Below, piece after piece: positions 1-8,124 of a DNA stretch of 64,000 nt. Each line of letters begins with the position of its first letter. The stretch's first letter is position 1. The notes under the pieces are model-generated. The model made no database searches. It was not told the DNA's origin and saw nothing but the letters and a program-made list of their open reading frames with translations. Position numbers and translations under genes: made by a program. The DNA comes from Bacteroidaceae bacterium (GTDB taxonomy: Bacteria; Bacteroidota; Bacteroidia; Bacteroidales; Bacteroidaceae), in NCBI GenBank assembly GCA_900770655.1, contig CAAGLA010000023.1, forward strand, positions 1 through 64,000. Reading direction: 5' to 3'.

Positions 1-110
1 GCATTATTAGGCACTACTTCCATCATCTGGGCTAGCCCAGATGATGGAAGTTATCACCCGAAATGTCCAATAAGAACCTTTTAATAGATTTTCATCACCC
101 ATTTTGTCCA
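1..110. mobile_element. Probable end of an insertion sequence (IS21-like), continuing off the left edge
   Basis: Two imperfect copies of a 16-base motif, TCACCCgaaaTGTCCA at 54-69 and TCACCCattttTGTCCA-type at 95-110, lie in direct orientation about 41 bases apart; the outer copy ends in CA-3'. Paired subterminal repeats and TG...CA termini are typical of IS21-family ends, and the perfect palindrome at 16-51 would fit the terminator of the transposase operon. No transposase sequence is inside the window, so the family is an inference. The open frame of the next gene begins at 116, directly after this end, as if the element had inserted into it. Confidence 0.4.
16..51. terminator. Perfect 36-bp palindrome, probable terminator
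   Basis: ACTTCCATCATCTGGGCT is followed directly by its exact reverse complement, with no extra loop. As RNA it would form a strong hairpin. It lies just inside the putative insertion-sequence end and no gene is seen between it and the left edge. A protein-binding dyad is an alternative reading. Confidence 0.45.
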
Positions 111-154
111 GGTAACCGATAAAATTAATTGAAGATAAAAATATTATAAGACAA

Positions 155-607
155 TTGACCTATGAACTAAAAAAGGCAATAAAGAAAATCAAAGATAAAG
201 TAGACAAAGTTACGTGGGACAAACTTAGCAGTAAAATAGGTAAATTCAACGAATTACCCAATGCCATAAAACTCTCAACCCCATTCACTTCTTTAGGTAT
301 AAATCTTTCAGAAGGAGAAGAGTATTGTTTAAGTTGTCGCAATTTATTTCTTCATGGCTCTATTCCAAGTCCAAAAGAGGACGCATATAAACATCTGAGT
401 CAAGAAGAATTGCAATCCCTTATTACGAATCGTCTATGTATGCTCTCTGCGATGTTGATGCTTAAAAAAGCAAATTACAATGGTCTTTTCATAGACTGGG
501 GTGCAACCGAAATTGTGTATAAAAGAGAAATCGCTGCAGGGCGTGGTACTAAACACCTATCTTTCCAGCATAGGGATATTTCCAATGCCGAAAATCATGA
601 GCAATGA
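155..607 (+). CDS. HEPN-domain protein, probably N-terminally truncated
   Basis: The 150-residue reading can only start at a TTG (155); no in-frame ATG precedes the motif region, and the frame is open from 116, just after the insertion-sequence end. This suggests the original N-terminus was lost. The middle of the protein contains RNLFLHG, matching the R-N-x3-H signature of HEPN RNases, which are common in toxin-antitoxin and abortive-infection proteins (for example the Apea-like group). The remaining sequence is helical and lysine-rich at the N-terminus. It is convergent with the nuclease/ATPase pair that follows. HEPN assignment rests on the single motif and its helical context; a specific function cannot be given. 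Confidence 0.5.
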   Translation: MTYELKKAIKKIKDKVDKVTWDKLSSKIGKFNELPNAIKLSTPFTSLGINLSEGEEYCLSCRNLFLHGSIPSPKEDAYKHLSQEELQSLITNRLCMLSAMLMLKKANYNGLFIDWGATEIVYKREIAAGRGTKHLSFQHRDISNAENHEQ

Positions 608-615
608 TTATTTGC

Positions 616-1245
616 CTAAAGATTAGATAATTCATTATCAAAACTGCGACATTCCCAATATCTGGTTTCTACCTTAGGAATATTGTTCATTATATTTCGC
701 GACAATTGATTACATAACACATTTAAGTTCGATGAGGTTCCTGCTAATGCTGAAAGATCCGAATTTATACTTGAAATTCCACTATTTAAATTTGAAAAAA
801 CAGGAATGTCCGTTATTAATATGTATACTATACGACAATTATCAAGAATAGAATTATCCCCAGTTATCTGCTTACAGATTTCAATGCTGTCAGCCAATTT
901 TTTGGGTAGATCTGATTCATATTTTTTTGCTTGTTTGCGAATATTTGCTTCATTCCCATTGTGCGTTAGAAGCAAATCCCAACTTTTCATCTCTACAAAA
1001 CAAAAAAAAGTATTTGATGGAGAATGAACAACTGCATCAACCGATTTCCTTGATTCAATACCAGAGTCGATATCAGCCTTCGTTTTTACAGAATCGAAAT
1101 CAATCACCGAAATTTGAGATTTCTGACCTGTACACATATAACTTTTGCCTTGAAATGGAGAACAAGCACTATGCAAGTTGCAAATAATGGTATTCTGTCC
1201 CTCTACATAATGGCAGATTGAATCATATACTTGTTTTGGCGTCAT
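616..1245 (-). CDS. Putative PD-(D/E)XK nuclease, partner of the adjacent ATPase
   Basis: 209 aa. The stretch SVDAVVHSP followed about ten residues later by CFVEMKSWD gives the D-x(n)-E-x-K arrangement of the PD-(D/E)XK nuclease core: an acidic residue on one strand, then E-x-K on a hydrophobic strand. A conserved-looking KQAKKY helix follows, as often seen after this core. The ATG overlaps the stop codon of the upstream ATPase gene by four bases (ATGA), so the two are translationally coupled and probably act together. I do not recognise it as the TOPRIM/DUF4435 partner of PARIS, the HNH partner of Septu or the helicase partner of Gabija. The fold is inferred from motif spacing only. Confidence 0.5.
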   Translation of the reverse strand: MTPKQVYDSICHYVEGQNTIICNLHSACSPFQGKSYMCTGQKSQISVIDFDSVKTKADIDSGIESRKSVDAVVHSPSNTFFCFVEMKSWDLLLTHNGNEANIRKQAKKYESDLPKKLADSIEICKQITGDNSILDNCRIVYILITDIPVFSNLNSGISSINSDLSALAGTSSNLNVLCNQLSRNIMNNIPKVETRYWECRSFDNELSNL

Positions 1246-2570
1246 TTTAAACTATTTCTTACAGCATCAACATTCATTATTTCATGTAACGGTGCAGCTA
1301 ACAATGTGAATACCTTATTTAGGTCATCTGTAACATTGTTAAATGTTGAAAGTCCATTCTCATTTTGTTCTGCCATATAATATATAACATCCTTTTCAAT
1401 CCCTTTTGCGGCTGCAAAATACCGCAAGCCTTGTATGAAATATGGACTATGAGAACTAACTACAATAGGAATTCCTTTCGAAACAAGTTCTACAATAAAT
1501 TTACAAAATGCAATCTGCCATTCAGGATGCAAATGTATTTCAGGTTCATCAATAACTAGCATTTTCGATGTTGATACACAATCTGCCTGAATAAGTCTTA
1601 ATAATACTCCAAAAGATTTAATACCAGATGCAACACTTACCGTCGGAATATCATTTCCATCTCGTTTAAAAAATAACTGTTTATTTTTCTTGTCTACGGT
1701 AAAATCACCACCAATCAAAGAGCTTATCTCTTTTAGTAATGATTTGTTATTTATAGCGTTATAATTATCAAACAATCCCAATATTTCATCTTGAGTACTT
1801 AAAATTTTCTCAGCCATATCTGCTAAATGATATGGTATATCTCCTCTCTGTGGGGAATTTGAAATTCCACTAAATGATATTGTTGGGACAGAACTATAAA
1901 AACGCAATGTATTAAGAATATGTAAATATACAGGAGATTCGATATAAGTCACATCCTCAATAGAAGAACTACCTTGAATTGCAACATCAATTAATTCTCC
2001 ATTTTCAAATTTCATCTTTATACCACTGCCAGTCGCATCAGTTGTGTCATCATGAAACTCAATTGTGGAAAATTCTTTACCATGCGAATTTAAAGGTTCC
2101 ATAAACTCGCTTTTAGAAATAATTTCAAACTCTCTTTTAACCGCCAAAACAGGGTTGTCTAATTCTGCAATGTACTGTTGAATTTGAACTATGTATTTTT
2201 GTAAAATAGCAAATGTACGAGTCGTAAAGTTGCATTTTTTGGCTTCCTCTTCTATTATAGAGGAAAATTCTTGAACACTCACATTTTTCTCTATTAAATC
2301 AATACTTAATGATTTAATATTCCCCAATATATGTACATCTTGTTCGAAACGATAGAACAATCTTTTAATAGAAGACAATAGTCCTCTGAGTAACCCCAAA
2401 GTATTGACTTTGTCTATTTGGTTTACATTGTTAGCAGCTTTAAGAGTTGAGAACAATATTTTACCAACGGTACTCTTGCCTGAGTCGTTTTCTCCTGTTA
2501 TAACAGTCAATCCACCAAGCTCAATATCTGCACTTGCGACCTTAAGAATATTTTGCAATTTTAGTTTCAT
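1242..2570 (-). CDS. ABC/SMC-type AAA ATPase of a putative defence pair
   Basis: About 442 aa. Walker A is GENDSGKST near the N-terminus, followed by a long helical region. An ABC-signature-like VASGIKSFG, Walker B with MLVIDEPEIHLHP, and an H-loop SSHSPYF follow near the C-terminus. This is the OLD/RecF-like AAA_15/AAA_21 arrangement found in many phage-defence ATPases, without a C-terminal TOPRIM domain. The ATG at 2570 is preferred over an upstream in-frame TTG at 2612 because that TTG lies inside the probable -7 promoter box. The gene is first in a two-gene operon with the nuclease-like partner. A role in sensing infection or DNA ends is inferred from the family and the island context. 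Confidence 0.7.
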   Translation of the reverse strand: MKLKLQNILKVASADIELGGLTVITGENDSGKSTVGKILFSTLKAANNVNQIDKVNTLGLLRGLLSSIKRLFYRFEQDVHILGNIKSLSIDLIEKNVSVQEFSSIIEEEAKKCNFTTRTFAILQKYIVQIQQYIAELDNPVLAVKREFEIISKSEFMEPLNSHGKEFSTIEFHDDTTDATGSGIKMKFENGELIDVAIQGSSSIEDVTYIESPVYLHILNTLRFYSSVPTISFSGISNSPQRGDIPYHLADMAEKILSTQDEILGLFDNYNAINNKSLLKEISSLIGGDFTVDKKNKQLFFKRDGNDIPTVSVASGIKSFGVLLRLIQADCVSTSKMLVIDEPEIHLHPEWQIAFCKFIVELVSKGIPIVVSSHSPYFIQGLRYFAAAKGIEKDVIYYMAEQNENGLSTFNNVTDDLNKVFTLLAAPLHEIMNVDAVRNSLK

Positions 2571-2609
2571 CTTATAAAAAAGATAGTTATAAAAATGTTC
2601 TATACCCTG

Positions 2610-2617
2610 CAAAGGTA
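2610..2617 (-). promoter_or_regulatory. Bacteroidota -7 promoter box for the ATPase/nuclease operon
   Basis: Read on the minus strand the sequence is TACCTTTG, a match to TAnnTTTG, about 40 bases before the ATG at 2570. A clear TTTG at the -33 position is not obvious in the AT-rich upstream sequence. Confidence 0.55.
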
Positions 2618-2680
2618 CAAATTTTCAATTAAAATTAATCATACAATATTAGAAAATATCTATATATAGTGATAGCACAC

Positions 2681-3049
2681 CTAATTACAAGACATCTTCT
2701 CGGCTTTAAATAGAACAAATAACTTGTATCCATCATCTTTTCGCTTGCACAAACTCTCCAATACCTTTTGCCTTATCCTGCTTGCCTCATAGGTGTTTAA
2801 CCTAAATGCAAGAGCAATAACCACTTCGAGATTGTAGAATGTTGCCCAACTTGCAGGGGTAGCCAAATCGCATCGTTGGGTGCTTACAGGGCAAAGCGTT
2901 TCACTATTATATATTGCTTTTATGGCAATTCGGAGTGTCGAGGTCATTACCCCGAACAACTCCACCAACTCCATTTCAGACATCCAAACATTACCGCTTG
3001 GAATATTCACTATACCGCTTTCACTGATTGTTATAATTGCTCGTTCCAT
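2681..3049 (-). CDS. Small mobile-element-associated protein
   Basis: 122 aa. The N-terminus (ITISESGIVNIPSG, then VWMSEMELVELFGV) resembles a family of short proteins found next to tyrosine recombinases in Bacteroides conjugative and integrative elements, with a helix-turn-helix-like segment around the WMSEMELVELFGV region. It is encoded immediately downstream of the integrase, in the same direction, with a 32-base gap, so the two are probably cotranscribed. A DNA-binding role, perhaps in controlling excision, is an inference. Family recognition is from memory of the pattern and is uncertain. Confidence 0.5.
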   Translation of the reverse strand: MERAIITISESGIVNIPSGNVWMSEMELVELFGVMTSTLRIAIKAIYNSETLCPVSTQRCDLATPASWATFYNLEVVIALAFRLNTYEASRIRQKVLESLCKRKDDGYKLFVLFKAEKMSCN

Positions 3050-3081
3050 AGTTACATTGCTATTGATATTTCACTAAACGA

Positions 3082-4227
3082 TTAATTAAGCCTGTTGCCG
3101 AACATCGTCAAATCCTTGTCTATTTTCTCGGTGGTAATCTTGGCATACTTCTGTGTCGTGGTAATGTTCGTATACCCCAATACTCGGCTGACACTCTCAA
3201 TCGGAACACCCTTACTCAGAGCAAGCGTAGCGAACCCATGTCTTGTGCAATGGAATGAAATATCCTTTGAAATACCACACTCTTTTATCATCTTTTTCAG
3301 TGGTTTACAGATATTCCAGTAGTTGAGATTTGGGAACACGAGTTTGTCCTCTTGAAACCTCTCGTAACGCTTGATTATCTGCAATGGAATATCCAATAGC
3401 TTCACTTGGAATTTGACCTTTGTTTTGTGTCGCTTCGACAATATCCACTTCTCCCCGTTAATCTCTACAATATCATCGGTAGTCAGTTCCTTAATATCTA
3501 CGAATGACAAGGCTGTGAAACTAGCAAACACGAACAAGTCTCGGATATATGCCAACTTCTTATCTGCAAACTTATGTGTCATTACAGTTTTGATTTCATC
3601 TTCGGCAAGATATTGTCGCTCTTTGATATTCTGATTTACCCGATACTGAGCAAATGGATTTCTCGGTGTCAGTCCATTGTAATGAGCCTTAGAAACGATT
3701 GTTTTCAGCCACATACAATGCGACCATACACTGCCATTATGCAGTCCAGCATCGGTAGAGAGATAGATTTCATACTCCTTGATGAAGTCGGGAGTAAGTT
3801 CAAGCATAGAAATATCACTACGCTTGTAGCACTTCTTGATGAATGCAGCTAAATGGTTTCTTGACCTTGCACGCACCTTATAGGAACTTGCAACACGGTC
3901 TATGCCTATACGCTTCTTGAAACTCTCGTTGTCTTTATCAAATGCACCGAGCAATGTTTCGTATTCTGTTCCGATACCTTGATAGGCATTGCGTACCATT
4001 TCGGCAGTTACAAACGACTCTCTATCTGAAATGCGTTGATAATGCTTGATGATTTGAGCCTTGATATTATCCAATGCCAAATTGATGTCTCGTGCCTCCT
4101 TGCTCTTACCTTTTGCACGATTGCCTTTGGCATCCCACATTGTTTTTGCAATGGTCAGTTTGCAACTGAATTGTGCCACCGAACCATTGATTGTTACTCG
4201 TCCCATAATGGGGACAATAGTCCTCAT
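3082..4227 (-). CDS. Tyrosine recombinase (integrase) of an integrative element
   Basis: 381 aa, with an N-terminal Arm/SAM-like DNA-binding part and a C-terminal catalytic domain. Visible catalytic residues are the HxxR motif in FHCTRHGFAT (Arg about 329) and the nucleophile in TTTQKYAKI (Tyr about 361). The box that normally carries the first catalytic Arg reads FTALSFVDI, with Ser where Arg is expected. This is also the case in IntDOT of CTnDOT and many Bacteroides integrases. The usual LGH is LGY. It probably mobilises the AT-rich island, although the attachment sites cannot be identified from one copy. Its position at the right edge of the AT-rich segment fits an element end close by. 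Confidence 0.85.
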   Translation of the reverse strand: MRTIVPIMGRVTINGSVAQFSCKLTIAKTMWDAKGNRAKGKSKEARDINLALDNIKAQIIKHYQRISDRESFVTAEMVRNAYQGIGTEYETLLGAFDKDNESFKKRIGIDRVASSYKVRARSRNHLAAFIKKCYKRSDISMLELTPDFIKEYEIYLSTDAGLHNGSVWSHCMWLKTIVSKAHYNGLTPRNPFAQYRVNQNIKERQYLAEDEIKTVMTHKFADKKLAYIRDLFVFASFTALSFVDIKELTTDDIVEINGEKWILSKRHKTKVKFQVKLLDIPLQIIKRYERFQEDKLVFPNLNYWNICKPLKKMIKECGISKDISFHCTRHGFATLALSKGVPIESVSRVLGYTNITTTQKYAKITTEKIDKDLTMFGNRLN

Positions 4228-4296
4228 AAGTCATTGAACACCAGTGCCGCCATCATTATTTTCCCTCATTCGTTAGATTTTTCCAGAGATATTTTA

Positions 4297-4304
4297 TAAC
4301 TTTG
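4297..4304 (+). promoter_or_regulatory. -7 promoter box for the 4337 gene
   Basis: TAACTTTG matches TAnnTTTG, 33 bases before the ATG at 4337, in the divergent gap between the integrase and the membrane protein gene. Confidence 0.5.
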
Positions 4305-4336
4305 TATCAAACAGTTGAATTCATAGGCATTAAGTT

Positions 4337-4954
4337 ATGAAAAGCATAAAGCACTTCGTATTAGACTTGGCTACAACTACTGCAGTGAGTGTGCCCTGCA
4401 TACTTTTTTTCAATTGGATTGGGAAGAAAACTACTTTAGACAGGTTTAATGTATTGATTATAGCTGCAACCGTTTCTCTTGTTTTTGTGCTTACAAACAT
4501 TCTTTTCAAAAGATGCAAAAAAGGTAAAGGCATTCATAACATTTTAAGCACACTTGCTACTATAAGTATCACAGCCACAATTACATACAGTTGCTTTATG
4601 CTGCTGGAACCGATGTTCCCAAGTATAGGCAGCGGTAGCGGATACGATTGGGAACACTGGATAGCACTCAGCCTTTCTTTGACTATCTTTTTTCAACTCC
4701 AAGAGAGGCGCAAAGAAGGTTTGAGCGTACAATACGGAAAATCTCTGGTTGTTCTGGCCAATTGCAAAGATAGAGTTGAAAGCACTGTTATAAAAAACAA
4801 ACTTGCCGGCAAGAATATTGAAGCAATAATTGTTGAGAGGGAAAATCCTATGTATATAAAAGAACTGGCTGATTCAGACTTTCAAATACAAATTCTTGAA
4901 GAAGATTTGCAAAATGCAAGGAAGGTTATAGAAAAAGAGAATTTATTGAACTAA
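4337..4954 (+). CDS. Membrane protein with C-terminal DUF2007-like signal domain
   Basis: 205 aa. The N-terminal part has about four hydrophobic segments: two in residues 5-55, one around 72-92, and one around 115-125 after a glycine/serine turn (PSIGSGSGYDWEHW). The C-terminal 70 residues (SLVVLANCKDRVESTVIKN, then GKNIEAIIVE, ending FQIQILEEDLQNARKVI) have the beta-alpha-beta pattern and the terminal V-x-EEDL-x-xA motif of DUF2007, a putative signal-transducing domain. The domain is usually a short stand-alone protein, so the membrane fusion is of interest. AT-rich like the island; it could belong to the island or be the first chromosomal gene. Confidence 0.55.
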   Translation: MKSIKHFVLDLATTTAVSVPCILFFNWIGKKTTLDRFNVLIIAATVSLVFVLTNILFKRCKKGKGIHNILSTLATISITATITYSCFMLLEPMFPSIGSGSGYDWEHWIALSLSLTIFFQLQERRKEGLSVQYGKSLVVLANCKDRVESTVIKNKLAGKNIEAIIVERENPMYIKELADSDFQIQILEEDLQNARKVIEKENLLN

Positions 4955-5066
4955 TTCTACAAAGCAACTTTAAGACACCGTATTAAATACATAGATTCTT
5001 TATTTTAAAATTGCTGTGCTTTTTTCAAAACCCGCGAAAAATCCATTTTATTCCCAAAAGGTACAC

Positions 5067-5301
5067 AATTTCCATTAAATCCGCGGATGGTGTACAAATC
5101 TTTAAACCATATTAAACATAAGACAGAATTCCCATTAAATCCGCGGATGGTGTACAAATCTTTAAAGCATATTAAACATAAGACAGAATTCCCATTAAAT
5201 CCGCAAATGGTGCACAAATCTTTAAAGCATATTAAACATAAGACAGAATTCCCATTAAATCCGTGGATGGTGTACAAATCTTCAAACTATATTAAACATA
5301 A
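5067..5301. repeat. 60-bp tandem repeat, about four copies
   Basis: The period is exactly 60 bases. Each unit contains CCCATTAAATCCG, GATGGTGTACAAATCTTTAAA and CATATTAAACATAAGACAG segments with only a few substitutions (for example GTGTACAAA versus GTGCACAAA). The first and last units are partial. Both strands have an open frame across it because 60 is a multiple of three and the unit lacks stops; the resulting repeat peptide (MVYKSLKHIKHKTEFPLNP) is probably not made. The array fills most of the 512-base gap between the 4954 gene end and the aminotransferase. Confidence 0.9.
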
Positions 5302-5371
5302 TATTCATTATCATTCAACATAGGCGAAAAATTTCATATAAGTTATTTTAGTAATATTCAGCGGTATTTAG

Positions 5372-5379
5372 TAAATTTG
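5372..5379 (+). promoter_or_regulatory. -7 promoter box for the aminotransferase gene
   Basis: TAAATTTG matches TAnnTTTG about 88 bases upstream of the ATG at 5467, leaving a moderately long leader. A weak TTTTAG lies at the expected -33 position. Confidence 0.5.
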
Positions 5380-5466
5380 CGGCTGATTATTAAAAGGGCT
5401 CTTTTTTGAGAATTAAATCACAAAAGGGACTTTAAGTTTTTTAACCGTATACGAATTAACTGAAAT

Positions 5467-6666
5467 ATGCCTGAATTATCGGAAAGAGCTATACAAATGC
5501 CATCGTCGCCAATTAGAAAATTGGCTCCGTTTGCAAACGCCGCTAAGGCTCGCGGCATTAAGGTCTACCATTTGAATATTGGACAGCCCGACCTTAATTC
5601 TCCTGATGTAGCTTTGGAGGCAATAAAAAAATTTGACCGGAAAATTCTGGAATACAGCCCAAGCGACGGTTTTCTCTCTTTGCGTGAGAAACTCGTTGGT
5701 TATTACGACCAATACCAGATTAAACTGAAACCCGATGACATTATTGTTACTTCTGGTGGTTCCGAAGCTGTACTCTTTGCCTTTATGACTTGCCTTAACC
5801 CGGGCGACGAGATTATTGTTCCTGAACCGGCATACGCAAACTATATGGCTTTTGCTATATCGGCAGGAGCTGTTATACGCCCCATACGTTCGAGCATAGA
5901 CGAGTCGTTTGCCTTGCCGCCTATGGAGCGCTTCGAAGAACTAATAAACGAACGCACACGCGGTATTCTCATCTGCAACCCTAACAACCCTACCGGCTAC
6001 CTTTACACCCGTGGCGAAATGAACCGAATACGCGACCTTGTAAAGAAGCACAACCTATACTTGTTTTCCGACGAGGTTTACCGTGAATTCATATACACAG
6101 GCTCACCATATATTTCGGCCTGCCACCTCGAAGGCATTGAGGACCACGTTGTTCTAATAGATTCTGTATCAAAGCGTTATTCGGAATGCGGTATAAGAAT
6201 TGGTGCTCTCATTACAAAAAACAAGGCTGTGCGCGAGGCTGTTATGAAGTTCTGTCAGGCGCGTCTGAGCCCGCCTCTTTTGGGACAAGTAGTTGCCGAG
6301 GCTTCTATTGATGCACCGCGTTCCTATGCCATTAACACATACGAACAGTACATAGAGCGTCGTAACTGCCTTGTCGACGAACTGAACAAACTGCCCGGGG
6401 TCTACTCCCCTATTCCTATGGGTGCCTTCTACACTGTTGCAAGGCTTCCCATTGACGACAGTGACAGGTTCTGCGAATGGTGCCTTACAGACTTCAATTA
6501 TGAAGGAGAAACTATTATGATGGCTCCGGCTTCGGGTTTCTACAGCGAAGAGGGATATGGCAAAAACGAGGTTCGTATTGCATACGCCATTGACAAGACC
6601 GACCTTAAAAGGGCTATTTTCCTTTTGGGCAAGGCGTTAGAGCAATACCCGGGAAGAACAATCTAA
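5467..6666 (+). CDS. aspC: Class I/II pyridoxal-phosphate aminotransferase (aspartate aminotransferase type)
   Basis: 399 aa, full length for fold-type I aminotransferases. The N-terminal motif LNIGQPD, the Asn of CNPNNPTGY, the cofactor-binding SDEVYREF, and the Schiff-base lysine in SVSKRYSECGIRIG (Lys about 236) are all present, followed by the C-terminal carboxylate-binding Arg in NEVRIAYA. This group transfers an amino group between aspartate (or related amino acids) and 2-oxoglutarate in the cytoplasm. Substrate specificity within the group cannot be read from sequence. The gene stands alone, with its own promoter and a terminator shared with the convergent TPR gene. Confidence 0.8.
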   Translation: MPELSERAIQMPSSPIRKLAPFANAAKARGIKVYHLNIGQPDLNSPDVALEAIKKFDRKILEYSPSDGFLSLREKLVGYYDQYQIKLKPDDIIVTSGGSEAVLFAFMTCLNPGDEIIVPEPAYANYMAFAISAGAVIRPIRSSIDESFALPPMERFEELINERTRGILICNPNNPTGYLYTRGEMNRIRDLVKKHNLYLFSDEVYREFIYTGSPYISACHLEGIEDHVVLIDSVSKRYSECGIRIGALITKNKAVREAVMKFCQARLSPPLLGQVVAEASIDAPRSYAINTYEQYIERRNCLVDELNKLPGVYSPIPMGAFYTVARLPIDDSDRFCEWCLTDFNYEGETIMMAPASGFYSEEGYGKNEVRIAYAIDKTDLKRAIFLLGKALEQYPGRTI

Positions 6667-6750
6667 GAAGTTGTTTAAATTTTTCTCCTTGTAATTCATT
6701 TCTTTTGAAATAAAATTTAACCCGCTTCTAATACATTGTATATAATAATA

Positions 6751-6780
6751 GAAAATGGTCAGCAACAGCTGACCATTTTC
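6751..6780. terminator. Bidirectional terminator between aspC and the TPR gene
   Basis: Perfect 13-bp stem GAAAATGGTCAGC / GCTGACCATTTTC with a 4-base AACA loop, flanked by A/T-rich sequence on both sides, between two convergent genes. Confidence 0.85.
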
Positions 6781-6802
6781 TATATATATGATTTACCAAA
6801 AG

Positions 6803-8101
6803 TTATTCTTGGTACAGGCTCTCCTGCAAGCGTTCGAGTTCGAGCAACTCGTTCTCCATATTAAGGCCATAGTAACAGTTAATCAAACCGTTGAGCCAGT
6901 ATTCAGTGCGGTCGGGAGCCAATGTACGGAGCTTTTCGTACAAAGGAAGAGCCTCGCTATAGAAGCCTCTTAGAATCTCGCGGTCCTGAGCCAGTTTGTT
7001 TCTATCGTTCACCTTAATCGATGACTGCTCATTGCTGTATGCCTGAGCCTTCTGCAAGTAACAACGGCCGAGGTTAGAGAGTGCAGTTTCGTAATTGGGG
7101 TCAATTTCCAGTGTCTTCTTGTACCAAGTGATGGCCTCTTCAATCATTGCCTCCTGTGTGTTGTCGCGTTCATAGTTGCCGTGTGCAATGTAACCTTTCA
7201 AATAGACGAACAATGGATTTGTAGGGTCTGTTGCAAGAAGTTCTTCGGCAAGAGCATTGAGTTGCTCACTCTCGTTCCTGTTATCGTAGTACTGAATGAG
7301 TGACTGGTAGAAGTATGCATCGGTCGGGAACTTCATTACACCCTCCTTGCAGTGTGCCAGCCAAGCTGCAGTATCACCAAGTTCAAGGTGCGACATTGTC
7401 TTATAACGGAATGCTATAGGAGCTATTTCGGGGTTAACCATAGCTTCGTCTACCGATTCAATAACCTTAGCATAATCTTCAAGCTGCATACCGCAGAGAA
7501 CTCTGTTATAAGCCGCAACAGGTACGTTAATGGTATCTTTTGCTATCATTTGCGCTTCGTAGAGTTTGTTCGAAGCTGCAATGAACATACCGAACAGTTC
7601 ATAGGCCTTTTCATACTCCTCGTTTCCATAATAATAGGCTCCGGCATTGTAGAACTGCGCAAACTGCTGCGCTGTTGTCATAAGTATGAATTCTGCATAT
7701 TTGGGTTTAACACGGCCCTTATTGTCGGGCATATTATCATACTTTTCGCAGTTTGCCAAATCCCCGCCAAGTTCGAAGGTATAGTTGTAAAGCATTGCTT
7801 CATCAAAAGCAGCACCTTCGGCACGTTTGCGGTTCTCAACATCAATAACAGCAGCCTTTGCGCTAGCGCTCACGAACCACACGTATGCATCGTTGTTAAC
7901 AAGCGGACTGCTTATCACTGTTCTCATAGCATTTGCTGCACCAACGGGGTCTGTCGGGATATTAGCTTCAGCCTCCTCGGCAACATCCATAAGGGCTCTG
8001 ATTTGTCTTCTCTGCTCACGAGCCTCTTCTCTGCTCAGCTCCTGACCGAACGATATTGTTGCGGTCAGAACCAATGCGATAGATAATAGTAATTTTTTCA
8101 T
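6803..8101 (-). CDS. Secreted/periplasmic tetratricopeptide-repeat protein
   Basis: 432 aa with a clear signal peptide (MKKLLLSIALVLTATISFGQ). Several 34-residue helical repeats are visible, for example QFYNAGAYYYGNEEYEKAYELF, and ALSNLGRCYLQKAQAY near the C-terminus after a typical EIDPNY. TPR proteins are protein-interaction scaffolds, and a periplasmic location is expected. It follows gyrA by 23 bases on the same strand and is probably cotranscribed with it. The pairing of gyrA with a TPR gene is, from memory, common in Bacteroidales. No enzyme motif was seen. Confidence 0.75.
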   Translation of the reverse strand: MKKLLLSIALVLTATISFGQELSREEAREQRRQIRALMDVAEEAEANIPTDPVGAANAMRTVISSPLVNNDAYVWFVSASAKAAVIDVENRKRAEGAAFDEAMLYNYTFELGGDLANCEKYDNMPDNKGRVKPKYAEFILMTTAQQFAQFYNAGAYYYGNEEYEKAYELFGMFIAASNKLYEAQMIAKDTINVPVAAYNRVLCGMQLEDYAKVIESVDEAMVNPEIAPIAFRYKTMSHLELGDTAAWLAHCKEGVMKFPTDAYFYQSLIQYYDNRNESEQLNALAEELLATDPTNPLFVYLKGYIAHGNYERDNTQEAMIEEAITWYKKTLEIDPNYETALSNLGRCYLQKAQAYSNEQSSIKVNDRNKLAQDREILRGFYSEALPLYEKLRTLAPDRTEYWLNGLINCYYGLNMENELLELERLQESLYQE

Positions 8102-8124
8102 ATCAATCTCTTTTTGGTTAGTAA

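Noticed and set aside
616..2570. Gabija, Septu, PARIS or Rlo system
   Set aside because: The ATPase has no TOPRIM domain and the partner shows no helicase, HNH, DUF4435 or TOPRIM motifs that I can see.
5067..5301. CRISPR-like direct repeats
   Set aside because: The 60-base units are contiguous with no variable spacers, and no cas genes are nearby. It is a tandem repeat.
5087..5323. Repeat-peptide gene encoding MVYKSLKHIKHKTEFPLNP units
   Set aside because: Frames are open on both strands only because the period is a multiple of three; there is no promoter spacing or codon pattern to support translation.
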